Assembly (NCBI GenBank): GCA_012931725.1
Contig: CM022949.1
Location: 49,351,551 to 49,415,550 of the forward strand
DNA length: 64,000 nucleotides
Direction of reading: 5' to 3'
Source: Litsea cubeba
Lineage: Eukaryota; Streptophyta; Magnoliopsida; Laurales; Lauraceae
The translations under genes were made by a program, and so were the position numbers. Each line of letters begins with the position of its first letter. Position 1 is the stretch's first letter. The notes beneath the pieces were generated by a model. The model had not been told where the DNA came from. It did not search any database and saw only the letters and a list, made by a program, of their open reading frames with translations. Below, one piece after another: positions 46,641 through 56,337 of this stretch.

Positions 46641-47239
46641 TTGAAAATAGGCCGTCGTAGGTCGAGTGTTGGGAAACGGCCATCGAACAGCCCAGAAATC
46701 AGCATGGATATTTGTTCAATGCCAAAGTAACTTGTTGGAATTGGCGGTTACTGAATTGGACTTCTGGTTAACAAATTAGATGCAAAAGCCACATGTTTGT
46801 CAACACTTAAGCTGGAAAAAAGTCAGCAGAAAAACGTGGGAAAAGTTTTATATATATACATGTTTATGTTTCATTTATAATTTAATTCATTGAAAAGGTT
46901 TTAATGTTGTTTTTGTCATTGCAGATTGATGGACGCTTTGGGGTCGGTTGCAGACTTGTGGGGGTGTTGGACTTCTTTTCGGTTTATTTGTATATATATA
47001 TGTGTATATTGGACATTTATATGAGATTGTATCATTATTGATTGTAATATTTGTTTAATGAGATGAATGATTTAATGAAAAATGGAGATGGTTGTTTGTT
47101 TATTTAGTAACATTTGTTTGATTGCGTTTTTTTATGTTAAATATAGGCATATGAACAGGTTTATTTTTTTATACAGGTGCATAAACAGGTTTACAGGAAA
47201 ATAATAATGAAAAAATTAATATAATATTTTTTTTAAAAA
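46641..47239. other. unique internal part of element D, right
   Basis: No frame or repeat of note apart from 'tatatatata' stretches (46853, 46994). Confidence 0.5.
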
Positions 47240-47905
47240 AAGGGCCTTTGCCGACGAAAATTTTTGTCTGCAAAATTAAACATAAAAATTCAAAAAAAAT
47301 AAAATAAATGATTTTGCTGATAAAACTTTTTGTCGGCAAAATTAAAAATAAAAATTCAAAAAAAAAAAATAAAATGATTTTACAGACGAAAATTTTTGTC
47401 GGTAAAATTAAAAATAAAAAATGAAAAATAATTAAAATGATTTTGCCGATGAAACATTTCGTCGGTAAAATTTAAAAAAAATAAAATAAAATAAAATGAT
47501 TTTGCCGACGAAACTTTTCGTCGGAAAAATTAAAAATAAATATTCAAAAAAAAAATTAAATGATTTTTCCGGCGAAACTTGTCTTCGGCAAAATTAAAAA
47601 AAAAAATTAAAAAAAAAATTATTTTACCGACGAAAATTTGCGTTGGGAAAATTAAAAAAAAATGATTTTGCCGACGAGAAAAAACGTCGGCAAAATGGAA
47701 AAATTAAAAAATAAAAAAAAACTAGAATGATTTTTCCGACGAAAAAAAACGTCGGTAAACATAAGATAATCGTCGGTAAAAATTATATTTTTGCCGACGC
47801 AAATTCTTTTCGTCGGGAAAAGTCTTTGCTGACCATCTTTTGCCGACGTCTGCCCGACGAAAAGATTTTCGTCGGTAAACACTTTTGTCGACGAAAAAGG
47901 TTTGG
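47240..47905. repeat. right subterminal repeats of element D
   Basis: About ten shorter units of 60-70 bases with 'ttttgccgacgaaa' and 'tcgtcggcaaaatt', mirroring the left end. Confidence 0.85.
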
Positions 47906-48169
47906 CGACAAAAAATTTCATCACCGAAAGTCCAAATTCTTGTAGTGATCCCGATGCTCCATACATGTTCGCTCTAGTGAGCAAGAACCTCGCTATAGCA
48001 GGACTGTGTTATGGAATTTTCTTTCTTCACTCCAAAAAACTTCAAACTTCGCTTCAGGCCTTCCGGTGACACAAACACAGTCCGTTCTAAAAGAAATACA
48101 AAATTACAACTCAATGGACTAAGAGTTTTGTCCAACCCATGAATTAGCTAATACAATTAAAATTCTAAC

Positions 48170-48681
48170 GGCGAGGATCAACAAGGAGCCATCCAACAGT
48201 CCTTCCTTTTAAGAGAAAATGGTACCAAATAATCATAATAGTAATTTATTTTTATTTGCTAAATTAAATCCTATGAAAGTGATGGTGACAGAGCACGAGC
48301 TTGCCAAATCCAATTAGAAGTGAACATAACTTCTACAAGTTTCCTATATTATAATATTGCGTCAGCATATGTGTATGCATCCCGGCTAGTGAAAAAAAAA
48401 ATCAAATCAAATGATAGTTTCCATCATGAAAAGTTGTTCCTCTACTGCATGTTCATCAACATGGATGCTCACAATAGTCATCCAAAGTCTTTATATATTT
48501 TTTTTTTTAATGTTACAAATCTTTGAGAATATGAGTCAGCAAACAAAGAAGAAATGCCTTTTGAACTAATCATCAATTGAGCCCGTTAAGCGGGTAATTC
48601 CATTGGTAAGCTGGTGAACCACTCGAGTGTAGACCATCCAAGCACAAGTATAATTTTCTCATCAAAAGGCATTCATTCTAC
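48170..48681. other. intergenic, nothing firm
   Basis: AT-rich. A tRNA-like or SINE-like impression at about 48585-48655 ('cattggtaagctggtgaacc') is too weak to call. Confidence 0.4.
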
Positions 48682-49446
48682 CAGAGCCGGTTCTAAATTT
48701 TTCAGGGTCCAGGACAAGAGTAAAAATTAGGCATATATATATATAAACTTAGTGATGGCCTCATTCATTTTTCAACCAATATCTAACTTGTCAAAATTAA
48801 TTAAAAATTTAACATTCAAAGCATATAAATTCAAACTTCTATATATAAACATTCAAAATAAAAGGCTATAATGTCTAATCAAGACAAATACTTGTAAGTT
48901 GTAACAATTCAATAGTTCTTTTACAAGACAAATACTTATAATTTACAAAAGGTTCAGATGATTAAATGGATTAAAGGTTTAAATGTTGATTATGGGGCCC
49001 ACAAAAGCTCAAAAAAATAAATCTAACGCTATAAGGTTTCATAAACCTTTTGTTTTAGTTCTCAATCAAGAGTAATATTGTTGCATTCAGGGTGGGCCGA
49101 AAACTTTTGTAACAAAGCTAGATGCTAACTGGCCATCAAAATTTTAAGTGGGCCCAATTATGATAAATCAAAATCAGTTAATTTTGCATATAACATTATA
49201 CATTTTTCAGTGGGCCTAATTATGAAAAAATAAAATTGTGTTGGACAAGGAATTGTGTAATAGTAAACTGAGCATCAAATTTTTTCAGCAGGCCTAATTA
49301 TGAAAAATCAAAATTGAGCATACTCATCTAATAATTTTAATATTAATTTTATTTTCCAGTGAATCTTGTCAATCTCATTTTTGGGCCCCCCAGAAAAATG
49401 GGCCCAGAGCGAGCGCATTTCCGGCCCCCCTTCAGGGCCGGCCCTG
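48682..49446. mobile_element. element F: non-autonomous hAT transposon
   Basis: 765 bp. Terminal repeats CAGAGCCGGTTCTAAA and (reverse of the right end) CAGGGCCGGCCCTGAA, flanked by the exact 8-bp duplication 'cattctac' at 48674-48681 and 49447-49454. The eight-base target site and CAG-start termini are diagnostic of hAT. No transposase is encoded; the inside has 'gtgggcctaattatgaaaaa' repeats. Confidence 0.88.
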
Positions 49447-49454
49447 CATTCTAC

Positions 49455-50147
49455 GTAACAAAAGCACAAAAAAATAATAATGGCACCAAACGATAGAAAA
49501 GAATGGAAGTCCATGGACTTTTTCGTTTCTGTAATTTTCTTCATTCCTACACCCCTCCCTCTCTATTATAAACATTTATTCCACAAAATCACGAAAAAAA
49601 TGCACATCTTTTGATTCTTTTCCTGACGAAAAAGTGTTTCCACCTCATAGAAAATAAATTTCGTGAATCACTTTTCTACGATGTCTCCACATAACGCTGT
49701 TGCACAAAAACGTGCACTAAAAGTCTTCATTTTGAAGTAGTGATGCTCACCAGTACAATTTCTTTTCTCAGAACGAGAAGACCAATGACACATTTGTATG
49801 GCTGTGTTTCCTCGAAAAAGGAGTGGAAAATCTGGTTGTTGTTCCGTAAGGAGCGCAAAAATTGAGCTAAAGTTTCTTCGATTCCTAAGAAAATTCTTTC
49901 CATAGGTTTTTATCCCCGTAAAAGAGGAGAAATTCTGCATATACAGTTTTCCATGGACATATACAAACTTGCCCTAACAAGGGCCCCAACAACCTCCATA
50001 TATTGATGGATTAATTATTTCAATTAATCTTAGTTATATTAGCATGTGAGGCATGGAGATGAGATCCTCATCTAGGAGAGGATAAGGATTATGGAGAGTG
50101 ATTTTGTCCACTTTGTGACGAAAAATGGAGAGGAACGGGTGGAATTG
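49455..50147. other. intergenic, nothing recognised
   Basis: No gene, RNA or bounded repeat that I can support. Confidence 0.45.
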
Positions 50148-50222
50148 TCAAGTCCAACAAGCCAATACATCCTAAAAGCTTAAGTTGATAGAAAATGAAA
50201 GACAAATCTACTTAACATGACA
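50148..50222 (+). repeat. direct repeat flanking the 5S-type LTR, left copy
   Basis: 'caagtccaacaagccaatac' followed by 'aaaagcttaagttgat' recurs in similar form at about 50655-50735 ('aaaaacttaagttgat' copy). It may be remnants of two LTRs or of a host element. Confidence 0.55.
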
Positions 50223-50303
50223 TCCCACCCACCCATCGAATGGGATGTTGTTTGAATTCGTAACCCACGCGTGCCTACCCACGCAATGCATGCATGCCCA
50301 CAC

Positions 50304-50607
50304 TGTAATGCCCCAATATTTGTGACCCCCCTATAGAAGGGTCCGCATATGTATTGGGTTTGCAATGTGAGGAATACGTGGGTCCCACACTGAAAATAAT
50401 TTGTCCAAATCCTTGGCTTTAAAAGTAAAACCCCATCTTAACTCAACATGAGACCTTTTAAAATCGTGCAGTCCCGAAAATTATAAGAACTCTGGAGTTA
50501 AGCATGCTGGAACAAGAGCAGCACTAGGGTGACCTCCTAGGAAGTCCTCGCGCGGGTACATTTGCCAAAGCGAACAAATTCATTCCGAGTTCAGTGGGGC
50601 TCTAACA
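50304..50607 (+). mobile_element. Cassandra-like solo LTR
   Basis: 304 bp from TGTAATGCCCC to CTCTAACA, with a near-exact 5-bp flank repeat (cacac at 50299-50303, cacaa at 50608-50612). It contains a 5S rRNA-like segment, the distinguishing mark of Cassandra TRIM elements, and after it 'aaagcgaacaaattc', close to the 'aaagcggacaatatc' block I recall from such LTRs. There is no second LTR, so it is a solo copy. Confidence 0.72.
50470..50560 (+). ncRNA. 5S rRNA-like segment inside the LTR (not a functional 5S gene)
   Basis: Reads close to plant 5S rRNA over its 3' two thirds: 'agaactctggagttaagc', 'gctggaacaagagcagca', 'ctagg' and 'tgacctcctaggaagtcct'. The internal pol III promoter region (A box 'agttaagcatgc', C-box-like stretch) is recognisable but changed at several places, and the 5' third is lost or too diverged. 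It is best seen as the 5S module of the LTR. Confidence 0.7.
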
Positions 50608-50654
50608 CACAACCTGGGAAAACTTGTAACCTAGCATTGATTCTGACACAATGT

Positions 50655-50735
50655 CATGTCCAACTAGGCAATATATCCCAAAAACTTAAGTTGATGCAAA
50701 GCAAAGACAAATATACTTTTAACAGGAATGACCTA
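50655..50735 (+). repeat. direct repeat flanking the 5S-type LTR, right copy
   Basis: 'catgtccaactaggcaatat' followed by 'cttaagttgatgcaaagc' matches 50150-50222 with substitutions. Confidence 0.55.
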
Positions 50736-52189
50736 AGGGCGATGACGGGGGATAGATGAGTCAAAGTTGTAGATGGATGCCCTGCCCTATGGCTGCAGAA
50801 ACAATGAGAACAATAACACTACATCTTCAAAAGGAATCCTTAAAAATAGGGTAACGAGGTAAAAATCTTTATGGGGAGAGATGAAAAAGCGTGTAGTACT
50901 TAAATCTTAAGGTATCGGTTGAAACTTCAACTAGATAGGGGATTTTGATCAAGATGTAGAAGGCTTTTGGTGATGCAAAGGTTAAGAAAGAGATTGAAGA
51001 ATCTATCAATAGGCGGGAATGGTGAAAATAGGGTGGATATTGTTGAGGCAAGAGCAGTTCAAAGAAACATAACCCATTTATGCCACTCCTGGTTATTGTA
51101 TTCTTGTCCGGGAATAAAGTCTTTTTGTTTTCTTAAAGGCAAGATTTTGTATTAAAAAGAATGACAATGTGCCCTCAAAAGCCAAAAGTCTACATATACA
51201 TCAAGGAGCCAAAAAGAATGGAAAAGGAAGCAAAGCAAAAGAGGATTTTATGAGAAAAAACCTCTTCGATGGTCCGTGCATAAAAAAGGACTCCATAGTT
51301 CAATGCACACAGAAAAGGTCCTCCTGCCAAATTTTAGTTTTTTTGGACCGAACAACAATGTCGCCGCCCAAATACAAATGGGCAACGACATCGCCGCCCA
51401 AAAATCCATTTTTCTTAGTGACTTCATTGAAGAACGATTCTCAATGAATCCATTGAAAAACAACTCCTTCAACTTCTTGATTGTACGAGTTAGCAAGCCA
51501 TGGGAACATGCCTAGTGGCAGACCCCAACTGTCTCCACATCCAACAGCTCAACGAGCTTGTTCAGACCACCGTGCAAGCTATTGTAGAACTTCATCCAAT
51601 GCTTGATATCATAAACGCTTGAAAAATACATCTAGATCGGGTGGAAGAAACCCACCCACGTATCGGGCAAGCTCTGGCAAGTCAGCAAGTATCCGAAATT
51701 GAACCCGCTTTGAAAAGTTATCCACTGTACATCCTCATTGAAGTCGATCCCGAATGTCATGTGTAAGGTCCTCAACCTTACTGGGTCAGTTGGGCCCAAC
51801 AGTAGGCCCGTTGACCTGTTTAACTAGTAATTATTTATATTTAATTATATTTTAGATATTTAAGTTGATTTAGATCATGACCAAGCTTCTTTTAGCATTA
51901 GAATAGTGTCTGTGAAGTTTCGTACTATTCCGAGTTCGTTTGATCCTAGCAAGGGGGTAGTTGCAATTTAGGAAAAATTGAGTGTTTTTACGGAAAATTC
52001 CAAACTCCTTAATTCTTTGGTTTGTTGGAAAGGTTTTGTCACGCTGATCATTTTTGTCTCTTGGCTCGTCGCGATCCGACGATAGAAACCCTTCAAGTGG
52101 TCCATTCCTTCACCTGACCCACTTAAGGGCAATTCAATCTTTTTTTTCCCTTTAGCTTATTCTTAATAAATTCTTGTCAAAAGTTTGAC
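50736..52189. other. intergenic, unresolved
   Basis: No domain-bearing frame. Text at 51120-51250 ('gcaagattttgtattaaaaa') looks like decayed repeat sequence, and 51355-51400 has a short direct repeat of 'tcgccgcccaaa'. I cannot assign it. Confidence 0.4.
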
Positions 52190-54531
52190 AGAAGGAGATT
52201 ATAGATTGAGGGGGAGTGTAAATCTTCTAAGGAAGTATTAGTTTTGATCAAATTTACCCTTGCATTAGCTCTTTACACTTATAGCTATCTACCCATGCAT
52301 GATACCCTGTTATGTATTTCATTTTCGAATTCTTTTGTTAATAGGTGCTACTAAAAGGTATTTTTCTTATTTTATGTGTGCAGGTACTACTTGAAGCAAT
52401 TCCTACCCCTCTTTAATTGGCTTTTTGCAATTTAATGGCAAAGGGGGAGAGAATACTCAAGTTGAATGTTGCAGGGGGAGAGAATACTCAAGTTGCAAAA
52501 GGGGAGATATTGTATTATCTTTCAAAGGGAGAGATAATGCATATCTTGCCAAAGCGAGATTTAATGCATGGTCAAAGGGGGAGAGAAGATAGAAGAAAGC
52601 TTGGGAGCTAAAGAAGATGCTTGGCTGAAGAAGAAAATAAAGCTTGAAGAATGATCAAGCTCCAAGCATCAAGAGAAGAATGAAGAAAATGAGCTAGAAA
52701 CCAAGCCAAGTCAAATGAGCATCCAAGAAGATTTCAAGCCTTGTCCCGCTAAGGAGGAGCTGAAGACTTTGTGTGAAGATTAAGTGTTGAATAAGGTTTG
52801 CTATCAAATTGCATAGGGGGAGATTGTTAGGGATTTTGTATATTGTAATTTGATGGATGCATTATTCATTTTAATCATCATTTGAAGTTTCACACATGCA
52901 TTGTTTTAGAAAATCTTGATTTTCACTTGCATGGTTTTAAAACTTTCAGAATTCATGCTTCATGCATATTTGTGTTTTAAACTTGGATGCATTTAGTTTG
53001 AAAAATAATTTTACAAATCAAGCTAGCCAACGTTTTAAAAGTTTCAAATCAAATTTTAGTTTTTTTGTTTCATGATTTTAAAACACTTAGATTGATTTAA
53101 ATCATGTTTCCATGCTTGATTCCATAGCCTAAAGTCCCCACAAGAAAATCTCTTTAAAATATACATTTTTTGGGGAAAACAGGACTTTTACCGGCGGCCA
53201 TTATATCACCAGCGCCTACGACCGCCGCTAAAAGCATATTTTCAAAAAAATATGACCGTTGGAAGGGCTTATACCGGCGGCTGATATATACTTTTACCGG
53301 CGACCCCGGCCCCCACTAAAAGCATACTTTACTAGCCGTTGGCAACCTTTTTCGCTATAAAAAGGGGGTTTTTCTTTCGAAAAACTAGTTGAACTTTTGA
53401 GGAGTTTTGAGGCCAAGGAAGGAGGATGTTTTAAGAGAATTATTGAAGGGATTGTGGGCCTATTCCATTGATTCAATCTTGGACTCTTCTTTAATGGGTA
53501 TGCTCCTTTTTCTTTAATTATATCATGCTTTGTTTTAATTATTGGTAAATGAATTTTAGCATGATAACTATAATGTGTTGAATCCTTTATCATATTTAAT
53601 CTTGGATTTATTATGTTGGATTCTTCACCTTAATTCAAACCAAGTTTGTTTTAAAAACTTCATTAATCATGCTTTGCCAAAACATTTGATTTCTTTTATA
53701 GCATGATTCATTTACTTGGTTGAATCCTCATTAGTTGTTTTCAATCACTTTAGAACATTAGTTAAACTAGTTTGTTTTGAAAACAACTATGCACATGCAT
53801 CACATGTTTAGTTAAATAGTTTCATACAACTTGTGAGCTTTTGATTATCAAATCATCAACAAGTTAGTTTTTATACATGTGATTTGCATTTCTCTTCAAT
53901 CAAATTTTTTATGTGCCTTAAACTTTTAATTGCATTAAGCATATATTGATTGGACTTATTTTAAAACTTGATTGAAGTATTCACACACACACAACATGAG
54001 CATTCATATTTGCATTTCATAGTGTTTGTGTGAGTTGATTTTATACTTTCATATCCGCCTAATTAAGAGGCAATTTATTGAGCTCAATTGTATCTCTTAA
54101 GAGTGTTTTGTGAAGATACTTCCTTGAGAGAAAATCTATTTACGTAAAGGTTATTGCTTAGCCTAAGAAAATCATTATGTAAAGGTTATTGCTTAGCCTA
54201 GAAAAGCATCTTGTATAGGTTGTTGTTAAGCCTAGAAAAACAACATTGTAGAGGTTATTGCTTAGCTTATTGAAAAGCATACATAGTGGAAATCCGGTGG
54301 GGTGTGGGTACACAAGCCGGTAATGGACGTAGGCATTGAGGCCGAACTACTATAAATCATTGTGTCATGGTGTGCGCTTTGTTGTGATTCTTTTCATTAG
54401 CTTCCGCACTTTAGTTCTATATCATCACTGGTGACTAGTTATTTTAAAAAAGTTAAAATTTGTCATATTTCGTCACTAATTCATAGCTCACCCTATTCAC
54501 CCCCCTTCTAGGGTTCGGATCCAGACTTTCA
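52190..54531 (+). mobile_element. 5'-truncated SIRE-like Copia element: 3' internal end and LTR
   Basis: 'gattgagggggagtgt' and repeated 'agggggagagaatactcaag' blocks (52440-52600) are typical of the 3' end of SIRE-like Copia elements, and 'gcatagggggagat' is a polypurine tract abutting an LTR. The LTR runs 52825-54531, TGTTAGGGAT to CAGACTTTCA, with the 'tattcaccccccttctaggg' stretch near its end. No pol is left upstream, and the 5' limit is unclear. Confidence 0.68.
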
Positions 54532-54668
54532 GGATGATTTCTCATTAACCATCCATGTTTAAGCATATAAGATTCTCCATTCCTAATCTTATTTTTTTGG
54601 TAATGATCTTTACTATTCTTTTATCGAATTATTCTCAGCACATGAATGCTTTATTTGTTTTTAGAAGC

Positions 54669-56337
54669 ATGGAAGTAGATGAATTATCACGTGAATTTGA
54701 TGGAGACGACAATGCAATTGAATTGGGATGATTTGTCAGAAATAAACAGTGTTGAGATGGAGAAGCCCTCATGGACGAAGGTGAAAACATAGACGAGGTA
54801 GTAATGGAACCTCAAAGGGGAATGATGTTTGGTTCAATTGAAGAAGTACATGAATTTTATGCAAGATATGCCAGGCATATCGAGTTTGCTGTCACCCTAA
54901 AAACATCAAAAAAAGGAACAGATGGAAAAAGGAGCTATGTTACAATTACTTGCACTAAGGGTAGAAAGCCAATACCAAATGCAAGCAACCCAGTTCAACC
55001 TCGTCCATAATAAAAAACAAATTGCAAAGCAACGTTAAATCTTGCTTTACAATTTGACGGGAAGTGACTTCTGAACTCATTTGTACTTGAGCATAATCAT
55101 GATATGAGTCCGAACAAAGCTCGATATCACAAGAGTAACAGGGTAATCCCACCACATGTGAAGAGGCAGCTTGAATTGAATGACAAAATGGGAATTAGAT
55201 TGAACAAGACTGTTAGCTCATGTGTGGTAGAGGCAGGGGGCATGGGAATTTGCCATGGTTAGCAAAGGATGCAAGAAACTACCTGGATAAACTCAGGCGC
55301 TTAGAACTCAAGGAAGGGGATGCAGAGGCAATGCTAAGCTATTTTCAAAAAAAAAAAATGCAACAAGACAACGGATCCTTTTTTTTATGTCATGGATCTT
55401 GATATAGAGCATCGAATAAGGAACATATTTTGGGCTGACTCAAGGAGTAGAGAGCATTCATTGAATTTGGTGATGTGGTCATGTTTGACACCACTTATTT
55501 GATTAACAAATATGATATGCCTTTCGCTCCTTTTGTGGGTGTGAATCAGCATGGACAGTCGGTACTTTTAGGTTGTGGTTTGATATCACGAAAGGACACA
55601 GACACATTTGTATGGTTGTTTCAGTCTTGGCTTGATTGCATGTCTGAGTGTCCTCCTACTGCCATAATCACCGACTAGGATATGGCTATGTAAAATGCAA
55701 TAGGATAGTATTTCCTAAAGCATGGCATCGGTGGTGTTTGTGGCATATTTTAAAAAGGTGCCTGAAAAATTGAGGGGGTATAATGACTACGAATCAATTA
55801 AATTTAATCTTCTTAATGTTGTCAATGATTCGATGAAGAAAGAAGAGTTTGAAGAGAATTGGGCCAAATTTGTTAGGGCGTATCAGCTGGAGGAGAACGA
55901 ATGGCTAGCTGGATTGTATGATGAGAGGTGCCGATGGGTGCCAGCATTTTGGTGAAAGATATTTTTCGAGCAGGGATGTCAACAACCCCAGCGCCGTGAG
56001 AGCATGCATGCTTTTTTTGATGGCTACATCAATTCTAAGACCACACTGAAGCAGTTTGTTGAGCAATATGATAATGCTTTGTCTAAGAAGGTGCAACTGG
56101 AAGCTGATGAAGACGTCCGTTGTTTCAATGTATTCATTCCATGTGTGACCCCTTACGAGTTGAGATGCGATTTCAAGAAGCATATACTCTTGCTAAATTT
56201 TAAGGAGATTCAGAATGAAATTGCTGGTAAGATCCGTTGCAATATTTCCTCGGTTAAGGCAGGAGCTGAAATATTAGATTTTGATGTGGAGGAAGATGTG
56301 ATAGTAGGAGAAAATAGGATCCGACCTTTTACATTCC
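54669..56337 (+). pseudogene. FAR1/FRS-like (MULE-derived) pseudogene
   Basis: Successive frame segments read like a FAR1-related protein: MEVDELSREFDGDD, a FAR1 DNA-binding block (GMMFGSIEEVHEFYARYA, about 54810-54960), then the MULE transposase core with MFDTTYLINKYDMPFAPFVG, GCGLISRKDTDTFVWLF, IITD (next codon TAG), HRWCLWHILKKVPEKL and ENEWLAGLY. Plant FAR1/FRS proteins are transcription factors domesticated from Mutator-like transposases; a Jittery-like MULE transposase is the alternative. Stops and frame changes occur at about 54738, 55007, 55400, 55676 and 55953. The 3' end is lost at the edge of element E. Confidence 0.82.

Larger units (their letters stand above)
40638..47947. mobile_element. 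element D: non-autonomous CACTA transposon
   Basis: 7.3 kb. The left end CACTACAACAAG and the reverse complement of the right end, CACTACAAGAATT, are CACTA-type terminal repeats, flanked by the 3-bp duplication 'atc' (40635-40637 and 47948-47950). Both ends carry dense subterminal repeats of 'ccgacgaaaaaaacgtcgg' type, where CACTA transposase binds in known systems. I see no transposase frame. The centre is a satellite-like inverted array. It lies inside an older Copia-like LTR remnant. Confidence 0.88.

Noticed and set aside
43456..46705. Short frames in the 171-bp array
   Set aside because: They recur with the satellite unit and carry no domain.
48585..48655. Possible tRNA gene or SINE
   Set aside because: No cloverleaf or clear A and B boxes could be read.
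39821..50300. Remaining CRK exons (GYMAPEY to the C-terminus)
   Set aside because: I looked on the + strand for the conserved blocks and found none; they are lost or lie outside the window.
50470..50560. Functional 5S rRNA gene
   Set aside because: The 5' third is missing or unrecognisable, several conserved positions differ and it lies within an LTR.
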